Origin: Arthrobacter_H sp030452125
GTDB lineage: Bacteria; Actinomycetota; Actinomycetes; Actinomycetales; Micrococcaceae
Length of the DNA: 64,000 nucleotides
Direction: 5' to 3' (one strand)
Assembly (NCBI GenBank): GCA_052379645.1
Contig: JBQSYU010000008.1
In this document: piece by piece, positions 34,688 to 42,616 of the stretch
How positions within the stretch are numbered: position 1 is the first letter of the stretch
How the letters are laid out: each line of letters opens with the position of its first letter
The notes under the pieces: model-generated
Databases searched by the model: none
Seen by the model: the letters and a program-made list of their open reading frames with translations, nothing else
What the model was told of the DNA's origin: nothing
Position numbers and translations under genes: made by a program

Positions 34688-34706
34688 CCCTCCCCCAGCG
34701 GGAGGG
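34688..34706 (+). other. Hairpin between atpH and atpA
   Basis: CCCTCCC (34688-34694) pairs with GGGAGGG (34700-34706) around CCAGC. A second small stem GGCGG/CCGCC (34705-34718) follows at once. No T-tract. A likely mRNA processing or stability element inside the operon. Confidence 0.5.
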
Positions 34707-34799
34707 CGGCTTGCCGCCGACACCACAGACTGAAACAAACCCCGGTTTCCACCAGCAACACAGGTCGGAAACCACAATCTAGGAGAGCAGGGACTGCAG

Positions 34800-36434
34800 A
34801 TGGCCGATTTGACCATCAACGCCGATGACGTCCGCAACGCCTTGACAGACTTCGCCGCGTCCTATGACCCGGGCAGCGCGGAGCGCGTCGAGGTCGGTCG
34901 CGTGACCACGGCTAGTGACGGCATCGCAAAGGTGGAGGGTCTTCCCTCCGTAATGGCCAACGAGCTTCTTCGTTTCGAAGACGGCACGCTGGGTCTGGCA
35001 CAGAACCTCGACACCCGTGATATCGGCGTCGTCGTCCTGGGTGACTTCGCAGGCATTGAAGAAGGCCAGGAAGTCCACCGCACCGGTGAGATCCTCTCCG
35101 TGCCCGTGGGCGATAACTTCTTGGGTCGCGTGGTCGACCCGCTGGGCCAACCCATCGATGACATGGGCGACATCGTCCCCGAGGGCCGCCGCCCGCTGGA
35201 GCTTCAGGCTCCCGGTGTGACGCAGCGCCAGTCGGTCGGTGAGCCGATGCAGACGGGCATGAAGGCGATCGACGCCATGATCCCCGTGGGTCGTGGCCAG
35301 CGTCAGCTGATCATCGGTGACCGCCAGACGGGCAAGACCGCCCTGGCCGTCGACACGATCATCAACCAGAAGGACAACTGGGCCTCCGGGGATGTCTCCA
35401 AGCAGGTGCGCTGCATCTACGTGGCCATCGGCCAGAAGGCCTCCACGATCGCCGCGGTCCGCCAGTCGCTCGAAGAGCACGGCGCCATGGAGTACACCAC
35501 CATCGTGGCCTCCCCGGCCTCGGACCCCGCAGGCTTCAAGTACCTGGCACCGTACGCCGGCTCGGCCATCGGCCAGCACTGGATGTACGGCGGCAAGCAC
35601 GTTCTGGTCGTCTTCGATGACCTGTCCAAGCAGGCCGAAGCCTACCGTGCCGTCTCCCTGCTGCTGCGTCGTCCGCCGGGACGCGAGGCCTACCCGGGTG
35701 ACGTGTTCTACCTGCACTCCCGCCTGCTGGAACGTTGCGCCAAGCTCTCCGACGAGCTCGGCGCCGGCTCGATGACCGGTCTGCCGATCATCGAAACCAA
35801 GGCGAACGACGTGTCGGCCTACATCCCGACCAACGTCATCTCCATCACCGACGGACAGATCTTCCTGCAGTCGGACCTCTTCAACGCCAACCAGCGTCCG
35901 GCCGTCGACGTGGGCATCTCGGTGTCCCGCGTGGGTGGTTCGGCGCAGACGAAGGCGATGAAGAAGGTCTCCGGCACGCTGAAGCTGGAACTGGCCCAGT
36001 ACCGGGACATGCAGGCCTTCGCCATGTTCGCCTCGGACCTGGATGCCGCGACCAAGCAGCAGCTGACCCGTGGCGCCCGCCTGATGGAACTGCTCAAGCA
36101 GGGCCAGTACGCCCCGTACCCGGTCGCCGAGCAGGTTGCTTCGGTTTGGGCCGGCACGAACGGCCACCTGGACGCCGTCCCGGTCGAGGATGTCCGCCGC
36201 TTCGAGAAGGAATTCCTCGAGTACCTGCGCAACCGCACCGACGTGCTGACCACCATCACCCAGACGGGCAAGTTGGAGGACTCCACGTTCGAGGCGCTGA
36301 ACACCGGCATCGAGGAGTTCAAGAAGGGCTTCTTCGGCGACGGGGAGCAGTTGGTTGGCCCCGGGCACGAGGAGCATGACGCCCTGGGTGAAGAGAACGT
36401 CGACCAGGAAAAGATCGTCAAGCAGAAACGCTGA
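34800..36434 (+). CDS. atpA: ATP synthase subunit alpha
   Basis: Non-catalytic nucleotide-binding subunit of the F1 head, 544 residues. P-loop GDRQTGKT (about 174-181), conserved VGDNFLGRVVDPLGQPID, and SVSRVGGSAQTKAMKKVSGTLK with the expected arginine. The C-terminus has a polar extension (about 520-544). Confidence 0.97.
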   Translation: MADLTINADDVRNALTDFAASYDPGSAERVEVGRVTTASDGIAKVEGLPSVMANELLRFEDGTLGLAQNLDTRDIGVVVLGDFAGIEEGQEVHRTGEILSVPVGDNFLGRVVDPLGQPIDDMGDIVPEGRRPLELQAPGVTQRQSVGEPMQTGMKAIDAMIPVGRGQRQLIIGDRQTGKTALAVDTIINQKDNWASGDVSKQVRCIYVAIGQKASTIAAVRQSLEEHGAMEYTTIVASPASDPAGFKYLAPYAGSAIGQHWMYGGKHVLVVFDDLSKQAEAYRAVSLLLRRPPGREAYPGDVFYLHSRLLERCAKLSDELGAGSMTGLPIIETKANDVSAYIPTNVISITDGQIFLQSDLFNANQRPAVDVGISVSRVGGSAQTKAMKKVSGTLKLELAQYRDMQAFAMFASDLDAATKQQLTRGARLMELLKQGQYAPYPVAEQVASVWAGTNGHLDAVPVEDVRRFEKEFLEYLRNRTDVLTTITQTGKLEDSTFEALNTGIEEFKKGFFGDGEQLVGPGHEEHDALGEENVDQEKIVKQKR

Positions 36435-36446
36435 CGTTCTCCGTGA

Positions 36447-36480
36447 GGTGGTGCCGCGACCCGCGGGTCGTGGCACCACC
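36447..36480 (+). other. Strong 16-pair hairpin between atpA and atpG
   Basis: 36447-36462 (GGTGGTGCCGCGACCC) pairs with 36465-36480 over 16 positions, one being a G-U pair, with only two bases between the arms. It sits 13 bases after the atpA stop, with no T-tract. It could stall polymerase or RNases and lower expression of atpG relative to atpA. Confidence 0.7.
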
Positions 36481-36504
36481 GCCACGGACTAGGAAAGGAT
36501 AAAC

Positions 36505-37395
36505 ATGGGAGCCCAGATTCGGGTCTACCGCCAGAAGATCGCCTCGACCTCGTCGATGGGCAAGATCTTCAAGGCGATGGAACTGATCGCCACTTCCCGC
36601 ATCGGCAAGGCACGCAGCCGCGTTTCGGCTTCAATGCCATACGCCCGTGCGATCACCCGTGCCGTTTCTGCCGTCGCGTCCCAGTCCGAGGTCGAACACC
36701 CGCTGACCACCGAGCCGGAACAAGTCCGCCGCTCGGCCGTGTTGGTGATGACGTCCGATCGCGGCTTGGCCGGTGCCTATTCGGTCAGTGCGATCAAGCA
36801 GGCAGAATCGCTCATCGAACTGCTGCACGGTGAAGGCAAGGAAATCAGCACCTACATCGTCGGCCGCAAGGCCCAGGCGTACTTCGACTTCCGCAACCGC
36901 GACTATGCGCGGGTGTGGACCGGGGACACCGACGCTCCGAAGTTCGAAACGGCCCAGGAGATCGGCGAGGCGCTGCTGGAGGCCTTCAACACCCCGTACG
37001 AGGAAGGCGGTGTGGAGGAGATCCACGTCGTCTTCACGCAGTTCAAGTCCATGGTCCTCCAGGAGCCGACGGTCATCCGTCTACTGCCCCTGGAAGTCGT
37101 GGAGGAGGAAGTGCAACGCGAGAGCGATCTGCTGCCGCTGTACGAGTACGAACCGGAACCGGAACAGGTTCTGGACGCACTCCTGCCGCGCTACATCGAA
37201 TCCCGCATCTTTGCAGCCATGCTGCAGGCGGCCGCATCGGAACTGGCTGCCCGCCAGCGCGCGATGAAGGCAGCCGGGGACAACGCCAACGAGTTGATCA
37301 AGAAGTACACGCGACTTCGGAACAACGCCCGTCAGGCGGAGATCACCCAGGAACTGTCGGAAATCGTGGCAGGTGCCGACGCGCTCAGCGCGTAG
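36505..37395 (+). CDS. atpG: ATP synthase subunit gamma
   Basis: Central rotor shaft, 296 residues. N-terminal helix AQIRVYRQKIASTSSMGKIFKAMELIA and C-terminal helix RQAEITQELSEIVAGADAL form the coiled coil; the middle Rossmann part includes VLVMTSDRGLAGAYSVSAIK. ATG after CTAGGAAAGGATAAAC. Confidence 0.96.
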   Translation: MGAQIRVYRQKIASTSSMGKIFKAMELIATSRIGKARSRVSASMPYARAITRAVSAVASQSEVEHPLTTEPEQVRRSAVLVMTSDRGLAGAYSVSAIKQAESLIELLHGEGKEISTYIVGRKAQAYFDFRNRDYARVWTGDTDAPKFETAQEIGEALLEAFNTPYEEGGVEEIHVVFTQFKSMVLQEPTVIRLLPLEVVEEEVQRESDLLPLYEYEPEPEQVLDALLPRYIESRIFAAMLQAAASELAARQRAMKAAGDNANELIKKYTRLRNNARQAEITQELSEIVAGADALSA

Positions 37396-37452
37396 CAGCC
37401 GGCCGATCACCATTTACCCCCACGCTCTAGAGATACAAGCGAAGTGAGAGAG

Positions 37453-38913
37453 ATGACTGCCCAACTAAACGAGCAGGGAACCGCCGCCGCAGCCCCGGGA
37501 GCAACCGGGCGCATCGCGCGCGTCACTGGCCCGGTCGTCGACGTCGAATTCCCGGCCGATGCCCTTCCCGCCCTGTACAACGCCCTGACCGCAGATATCA
37601 CGCTTAACGGCGAGACCCACACGGTCACCTTCGAAACCAGCCAGTACCTTGGCGACGACCTGGTCCGCGCGATCTCGCTGCAGGCCACCGACGGGCTCGT
37701 CCGCGGCGCCGTCGTCCAGGACACCGGCTCCTCGATCTCCGTGCCCGTCGGCGACGTCGTCAAGGGACACATCTTCAACGTGCTCGGCGAACCGCTCGAC
37801 GTTCCGGCCTCCGATCTGGAGATCACCGAACGCTGGCCCATCCACCGCGAGGCCCCGGCCTTCGCGACACTGGAAGCCTCCACGGAGATCCTCGAGACCG
37901 GCATCAAGTCCATTGACTTGCTCACCCCCTACATCCAGGGCGGCAAGATCGGTCTGTTCGGTGGTGCCGGTGTCGGCAAGACCGTGCTGATCCAGGAAAT
38001 GATCACCCGTGTGGCCCGCAACTTCGGCGGTACCTCGGTCTTCGCCGGTGTCGGCGAGCGGACCCGTGAGGGCAACGACCTCTGGGTTGAAATGGAAGAA
38101 TCAGGGGTCCTGAAGGATACCGCCCTGGTCTTCGGCCAGATGGACGAGCCGCCGGGAACCCGGCTGCGCGTGGCGCTGTCGGCCCTGACCATGGCGGAGT
38201 ACTTCCGCGATGTGCAGAACCAGGACGTGCTGCTGTTCATCGACAACATCTACCGCTTCACGCAGGCAGGTTCCGAGGTGTCGACCCTGCTGGGCCGCAT
38301 GCCCTCGGCCGTGGGCTACCAGCCCAACCTGGCGGATGAGATGGGTACCCTCCAGGAGCGCATCACCTCCACGAAGGGCCACTCCATCACCTCGATGCAG
38401 GCCATCTACGTCCCCGCGGACGACTACACCGACCCGGCGCCGGCCACGACGTTCGCGCACTTGGATGCGACCACGGAACTCTCCCGTGAAATCGCCTCCC
38501 GTGGCCTGTACCCGGCCATCGACCCGCTGACCTCCACGTCCCGCATCCTGGACCCGCAGTATGTGGGCCAGGAGCACTACGACACGGCCGTGCGGGTCAA
38601 GTCGATCCTGCAGAAGAACAAGGAACTCCAGGACATCATCGCGATCCTGGGTGTCGACGAGCTCTCCGAGGAAGACAAGATCGTCGTCTCCCGGGCCCGT
38701 CGCATCCAGCAGTTCCTGTCGCAGAACACCTACACCGCCAAGCAGTTCACCGGTGTCGACGGCTCGACCGTGTCCATCAAGGACACCATCGAGGGCTTCA
38801 AGGCCATCTGCGACGGCGACCTGGACCACATTGCCGAACAGGCGTTCTTCAACATCGGCGGTCTGGACGACGTCGAGCGCCAGTGGGCCGAGATCCAGGG
38901 CAAGAGCAAGTAG
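37453..38913 (+). CDS. atpD: ATP synthase subunit beta
   Basis: Catalytic F1 subunit, 486 residues. P-loop GGAGVGKT (about 170-177), catalytic glutamate in VGERTREGNDLW, and Walker B DVLLFIDNIYRFTQAGSEVS. The DELSEED-like region reads VDELSEEDK. ATG at 37453 is preferred over a GTG nine bases earlier. Confidence 0.97.
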   Translation: MTAQLNEQGTAAAAPGATGRIARVTGPVVDVEFPADALPALYNALTADITLNGETHTVTFETSQYLGDDLVRAISLQATDGLVRGAVVQDTGSSISVPVGDVVKGHIFNVLGEPLDVPASDLEITERWPIHREAPAFATLEASTEILETGIKSIDLLTPYIQGGKIGLFGGAGVGKTVLIQEMITRVARNFGGTSVFAGVGERTREGNDLWVEMEESGVLKDTALVFGQMDEPPGTRLRVALSALTMAEYFRDVQNQDVLLFIDNIYRFTQAGSEVSTLLGRMPSAVGYQPNLADEMGTLQERITSTKGHSITSMQAIYVPADDYTDPAPATTFAHLDATTELSREIASRGLYPAIDPLTSTSRILDPQYVGQEHYDTAVRVKSILQKNKELQDIIAILGVDELSEEDKIVVSRARRIQQFLSQNTYTAKQFTGVDGSTVSIKDTIEGFKAICDGDLDHIAEQAFFNIGGLDDVERQWAEIQGKSK

Positions 38914-38915
38914 CC

Positions 38916-39200
38916 ATGGCCGAACTCGAAGTCGAAATCGTTGCCGCGGACCACTTCGTGTGGTCCGGGGCAGCGGAACTGGTCAAGGCCCGCACCAGCG
39001 ATGGCGAGATCGGCGTCATGCCCGGGCACAGCCCGGTCCTGGCGGTTCTCGCAGCCGGTGAGTTGGCCATCGTGCCCTCCAATGGCGAGCGGTTCACGGT
39101 CCAGGCCGACGGCGGTTTCTTCTCGGTCGACCATGACCGGGTTGTCATCGTGGCTGACAATGCGCAGCTCGACGATGCCGTCGCGGTAGGAAACCGATAG
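38916..39200 (+). CDS. atpC: ATP synthase subunit epsilon
   Basis: A 94-residue rotor subunit. The N-terminal beta sandwich motif IGVMPGHSPVLAVLAAGEL is clear. The C-terminal inhibitory helices present in E. coli are missing, giving the short form seen in several actinobacteria. Two bases after atpD. Confidence 0.93.
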   Translation: MAELEVEIVAADHFVWSGAAELVKARTSDGEIGVMPGHSPVLAVLAAGELAIVPSNGERFTVQADGGFFSVDHDRVVIVADNAQLDDAVAVGNR

Positions 39201-39207
39201 TCCGCCC

Positions 39208-39639
39208 TTGAACGACATCGGCATTCCCGTCATCATCCTGGCTGCGGCCCTGCTCCTGCTGTTGATGATGTTGGGTGCCATGGGGGTGCGTCGCCATCAG
39301 TTGCGGCGCGCCCTGGGGACTTTCGACGCCTCCATCTCCACGACCTCCGGGAAGTGGATGATGGGGGTTTGTCGTTATACGGGGACCGACCTGGAATTCC
39401 TCCGGTTGTTCTCGGTGACCCCGGTGCCCCTGCACCGCTACGCCAGGACGTCGCTGGAACTGATCGGGTGGCGGGAGTCCGAAGGTGAGGAACGCATCAG
39501 GGTCCAGCCCGGCGCCGTCGTCGTGGATCTGGTTGCCGGGGGGATCCCGATCCTGTTGGCGATGGATTACGGCTCCTATACGGGCCTGCGCAGTTGGATC
39601 GAAGCCGGCCCGGTGGCCGGGGTCGGGACGTGGCGCTGA
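39208..39639 (+). CDS. DUF2550 domain-containing membrane-anchored protein
   Basis: A 143-residue protein with one N-terminal membrane helix (GIPVIILAAALLLLLMMLGAM) and a DUF2550 domain (WMMGVCRYTGTDLEFLRLFSVTPVP). It follows atpC by seven bases, the same position as Rv1312 in M. tuberculosis. TTG start. Function unknown; co-expression with ATP synthase is conserved. Confidence 0.88.
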   Translation: MNDIGIPVIILAAALLLLLMMLGAMGVRRHQLRRALGTFDASISTTSGKWMMGVCRYTGTDLEFLRLFSVTPVPLHRYARTSLELIGWRESEGEERIRVQPGAVVVDLVAGGIPILLAMDYGSYTGLRSWIEAGPVAGVGTWR

Positions 39640-39659
39640 AGCGACCACCCCTGGACATG

Positions 39660-39708
39660 GCCATGGCGCGCACCCCCTGGATGAGGGGATGCGCGCCATG
39701 GCTTTTTT
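39660..39708 (+). terminator. Strong intrinsic terminator ending the atp operon
   Basis: 39660-39676 (GCCATGGCGCGCACCCC) pairs with 39685-39702 with one bulged T, followed by TTTTTT (39703-39708). It lies 21 bases after the DUF2550 stop. It is the best T-tract terminator on the plus strand in this window. Confidence 0.93.
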
Positions 39709-39741
39709 CGTGGACTCCCGGCGGTGCGGCCGGAGGGCCCT

Positions 39742-39945
39742 CTAGATTCCGGTGACTCCCGTGGCCTGGGGGCCCTTGGCTCCCTGACCGATCTCGAACT
39801 CGACCCGCTGGTTTTCCTCCAGCGTGCGGAAGCCGTTGCTCTGGATTTCCGAGTAGTGGACGAACACATCGCCGTCAGCCTCGTCCGGCGTGATGAAGCC
39901 GAAGCCCTTTTCAGCGTTGAACCACTTCACGGTGCCCTGCGCCAT
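39742..39945 (-). CDS. Cold shock protein, CspA family
   Basis: A 67-residue single-stranded nucleic-acid-binding protein. RNP1 is KGFGFI and RNP2 is VFVHY; the start is MAQGTVKWFNAEKGFGFI. The ATG follows GAGGAGATATAC, a very strong ribosome site. A roughly 200-base leader with a hairpin (40048-40067) lies upstream, as is usual for csp genes. Confidence 0.96.
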   Translation of the reverse strand: MAQGTVKWFNAEKGFGFITPDEADGDVFVHYSEIQSNGFRTLEENQRVEFEIGQGAKGPQATGVTGI

Positions 39946-40047
39946 GTATATCTCCTCATTGATGTGAAACTAACCGCACACGGCGTCTTGCCGCGTCCGG
40001 ACGGTACCGAAGTGGGAAGATGCCGACGTGGCCGGCGGTACTTCACA

Positions 40048-40067
40048 CCCGCAACCTGCTTTGCGGG
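40048..40067 (-). promoter_or_regulatory. Hairpin in the cold shock gene leader
   Basis: CCCGCAA and TTGCGGG (seven perfect pairs) flank a six-base loop about 100 bases upstream of the cold shock ATG. If transcribed it would lie in the 5' leader, where csp genes often carry temperature-sensitive structure. That role is a guess. Confidence 0.35.
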
Positions 40068-40152
40068 CATGTACATGACCAACACAAAGACTGAGTTGAT
40101 CATCACACATCAATGTGGCGTATTCAACGGTAAAAGCCCATGTGGCGGGTGA

Positions 40153-41388
40153 TTACCCGTGATGGGGCGCCAGCTCGACCCCGTCGCGGTAGACGCGGAG
40201 GAGCCTGAAGTGCCGGTCGACGATGACGGCGTCGGCGCTGAAACCGATGCCCAGGGCACCGACCTCGTCGGTCAGGCCCACCAGTTCGGCGGGGACCGAG
40301 GAGGCCGAAAGCACTGCCTGCTCCAACGGAACCCCCGCCTCGACGGTGCTGCGGACCACGTCCAACATGGTGGCGGTGCCTCCGGCCAGCGAGTTGCCCT
40401 CGGCCAGCCGGGCCGCCCCATCGGCGACCACCACGTCCTGCGGGCCCAGGGTGTACTGCCCGTCGGGCAAACCGGTGGCGGCCATGGAGTCGGTGACCAG
40501 CACGATGGATTCGGCGCCGAGCAGGACGAACATCGCCCGGACGATCGCCGGATCCAGATGCACTCCGTCGGCGATCAGCTCCACCACGACCTTGCCGGCC
40601 GCGGCGGCCTCGAGGCAGGCGGCCACCGGACCGGGGGAGCGGTGGTGCATCGGGGGCATGCCGTTGAACAGGTGCGTCACGGTGGCGCGTTCGGTATAGC
40701 CGTCGAAGCCTGCCGAGGAGAGTTCCTCCACGGCCACATCGAGCGAGGCGGTGACGGTGGGCGCATCGGCGTTGGTGTGTCCCAGCGAGGGCAGGACCCC
40801 GTGGGAGACCAGTTGCTCCACCAGGGGATCGGAACCGGCCAGCTCGGGGGCGTAGGTCATGGTGCGCAGCTGGCCGCGGGCCGCGGCGACCAGTTCGTCC
40901 ACGAAGGCCGGGTCGGGGGCCGAGAGCAGGGACGGGTCCTGGGCGCCGCAGCGCACCGTGGACAGGAACGGGCCCTCGGAATGGATGCCGGCGATGAGCT
41001 CACGTTCGGCGAAATCGGCCAGCACGGAGGCGGCGGAGAGCAGATCGGCGCGGGTGGCGGTGACCAGCGAGGCGAGCAGCGTCGTCGTCCCGGCGGCATG
41101 GAGGAACTCGATGGAACGGGCCGCGGCCTCGGCGTCCCCGCTGGGGAAGTCCCCTCCGGCGGCTCCATGGCAGTGCACATCGACCAATCCGGGCATGATG
41201 GTCGCCCCCGCCGGCAGCTGCACGTCGGGATGGGAGGCGGACTGCGGCCACCGGGAGAATTCCTCGGGGGTGCCGACGAAGACGATGCGATCGGCTTCGA
41301 AGGCGATCACGGCGTCATCGAGGATGGCGCCTCCGGTGACGGCACGGCCGCGCAGGGACAGCCGGGTGGGTTCTTCGGTGGATGTCAT
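40153..41388 (-). CDS. nagA: N-acetylglucosamine-6-phosphate deacetylase
   Basis: Removes acetate from GlcNAc-6-phosphate in amino sugar and cell wall recycling. 411-residue amidohydrolase; metal motif VDVHCHG (His72, His74), HSEGPFL, SLGHTNA, HLFNGMPPMHHR, and the catalytic Asp in LVTDSMAATG. ATG at 41388 has TATGCT six bases before it and no ribosome site, so a leaderless mRNA is likely; the frame to 41529 is rejected. nagB and PTS genes are not nearby. Confidence 0.93.
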   Translation of the reverse strand: MTSTEEPTRLSLRGRAVTGGAILDDAVIAFEADRIVFVGTPEEFSRWPQSASHPDVQLPAGATIMPGLVDVHCHGAAGGDFPSGDAEAAARSIEFLHAAGTTTLLASLVTATRADLLSAASVLADFAERELIAGIHSEGPFLSTVRCGAQDPSLLSAPDPAFVDELVAAARGQLRTMTYAPELAGSDPLVEQLVSHGVLPSLGHTNADAPTVTASLDVAVEELSSAGFDGYTERATVTHLFNGMPPMHHRSPGPVAACLEAAAAGKVVVELIADGVHLDPAIVRAMFVLLGAESIVLVTDSMAATGLPDGQYTLGPQDVVVADGAARLAEGNSLAGGTATMLDVVRSTVEAGVPLEQAVLSASSVPAELVGLTDEVGALGIGFSADAVIVDRHFRLLRVYRDGVELAPHHG

Positions 41389-41394
41389 GACCCC

Positions 41395-41400
41395 AGCATA
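41395..41400 (-). promoter_or_regulatory. -10 element of leaderless nagA
   Basis: On the minus strand TATGCT is followed by six bases and the nagA ATG. No ribosome site lies between. Confidence 0.5.
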
Positions 41401-41465
41401 GTTTCTGCCCGGCGGGCGACCTAGAAGGGTTTCCCGGGTGAAGCGGCGGGCCGGGGACCAGCGGG

Positions 41466-42161
41466 TCAGAACAGGCGGGAGGCGCTGTCGTCGACCCCGC
41501 GCATGGCGTCGTAATCCAGGGTCAGGCATTCGATGCCGCGATCGGTGGCCAGGGTGCGTGCCTGGGGTTTGATCTGCTGGGCAGCGAAGACCCCCCGGAC
41601 CGGGGCCAGCAGCGGATCGCGGTTCATCAGCTCCAGATAGCGGGTGAGCTGCTCGACGCCATCGATATCGCCGCGGCGTTTGAGCTCGATCGCCACGGTG
41701 GAGCCCTCGGCGTCCCGGGCCAGGATGTCCACCGGCCCGATCGCCGTCATGTATTCGCGGCGCACGAGCTTGAAGCCCTCGCCCAGGGTATGGATCTGCT
41801 CGGCCAGCAGGCGCTGCAGATCTGCTTCGACCCCGTCCTTGATCAGCCCGGGATCGGTCCCGAGCTCATGGCTGGAATCGTGCAGGACCTCATGGATCCT
41901 GATGACCAGGTGGTCATCGACCTTGGAGTGCTGGACGCGCCAGGTCTCCACGACGCCCTCGGCTGCGGCATCCTCATCGGCCGGGGCGATGTGCATGGTC
42001 GCCGGCGGGCTCATCCAGTTCAGCGGCTTATATGAACCGCCGTCCGAATGGATGAGGACGGAGCCGTCGGCCTTGACCATGAGCAGGCGGGTCGCCAACG
42101 GCAGATGGGCACGCAGACGGCCCAGGTAATCGACTGAGCAACGAGCTATCACTAAACGCAC
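41466..42161 (-). CDS. nucS: Mismatch-specific endonuclease NucS/EndoMS
   Basis: Cuts mismatched DNA in the non-canonical mismatch repair of actinobacteria, which lack MutS/MutL. 231 residues: N-terminal DNA-binding domain (VRLVIARCSVDYLGRL onward) and a C-terminal RecB-like nuclease domain with GPVDILARD and VAIELKRRG giving the D-ExK metal site. The GTG at 42161 matches the usual family start; the GTG at 42170 is less likely because TAGAGT would then touch the start. Confidence 0.93.
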   Translation of the reverse strand: MRLVIARCSVDYLGRLRAHLPLATRLLMVKADGSVLIHSDGGSYKPLNWMSPPATMHIAPADEDAAAEGVVETWRVQHSKVDDHLVIRIHEVLHDSSHELGTDPGLIKDGVEADLQRLLAEQIHTLGEGFKLVRREYMTAIGPVDILARDAEGSTVAIELKRRGDIDGVEQLTRYLELMNRDPLLAPVRGVFAAQQIKPQARTLATDRGIECLTLDYDAMRGVDDSASRLF

Positions 42162-42168
42162 ATCCAGC

Positions 42169-42174
42169 ACTCTA
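42169..42174 (-). promoter_or_regulatory. -10 element of leaderless nucS
   Basis: TAGAGT on the minus strand, seven bases before the GTG at 42161. This supports the chosen start. Confidence 0.45.
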
Positions 42175-42222
42175 CCGTCCGTTCCCCCCGGTGGGCATTC
42201 CCGCTGCGCCGATGGAAAGCGA

Positions 42223-42228
42223 TACGAT
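42223..42228 (+). promoter_or_regulatory. -10 element of leaderless zinc-ribbon-like gene
   Basis: TACGAT, seven bases before the ATG at 42236. It faces the nucS element (42169-42174) across about 50 bases. Confidence 0.45.
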
Positions 42229-42235
42229 CGCGAAC

Positions 42236-42580
42236 ATGCCCCGCTCCAACCGCCCGCGTCGCCCGCAGCGCCAGGCCCGCCCCAATAAGTGGGCGCAGGC
42301 CGAACGACGCCGCAGCGAGGACGACGGCGGGTTCAGGGGCCCGGGGCTGTCGATCCCCTCGGTGCAGAGCGCACCGGACGGCCAATGGCATGTCCGGCGG
42401 ATCTCTGCGGCCCGGGCCGGGAAGAACTACACCTGCCCGGGATGCCATCGCACGATCGATCCGGGCGTCGAGCATATCGTCGCGTGGCGGGCGGACCATT
42501 GGAGCGGCGAGGAGGCCTCCGCCGCCTCCCGGCGGCACTGGCATCTCAAATGCTGGAACGGCCGCAGCTTCCGCTACTGA
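42236..42580 (+). CDS. Small zinc-binding protein of unknown function
   Basis: A 114-residue protein with a strongly basic N-terminus (MPRSNRPRRPQRQARP) and a C-terminal half with TCPGCHRTI, GVEHIVAWR and RRHWHLKCW. The CxxC plus His/Cys pattern looks like a zinc site, with some resemblance to an HNH core, though a catalytic set cannot be confirmed. It sits divergent to nucS, a position conserved in related genomes as far as I recall. Function unknown. Confidence 0.7.
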   Translation: MPRSNRPRRPQRQARPNKWAQAERRRSEDDGGFRGPGLSIPSVQSAPDGQWHVRRISAARAGKNYTCPGCHRTIDPGVEHIVAWRADHWSGEEASAASRRHWHLKCWNGRSFRY

Positions 42581-42616
42581 TCCGGCCCGGGAACCGGACC
42601 GCCCCGGGACGGGGTC

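Noticed and set aside
34779..36485. 568-codon minus frame opposite atpA
   Set aside because: Shadow of a highly conserved gene; no initiation signal.
40080..40130. Promoter of the cold shock gene
   Set aside because: Several TTG and TA elements exist, but no pair has acceptable spacing.
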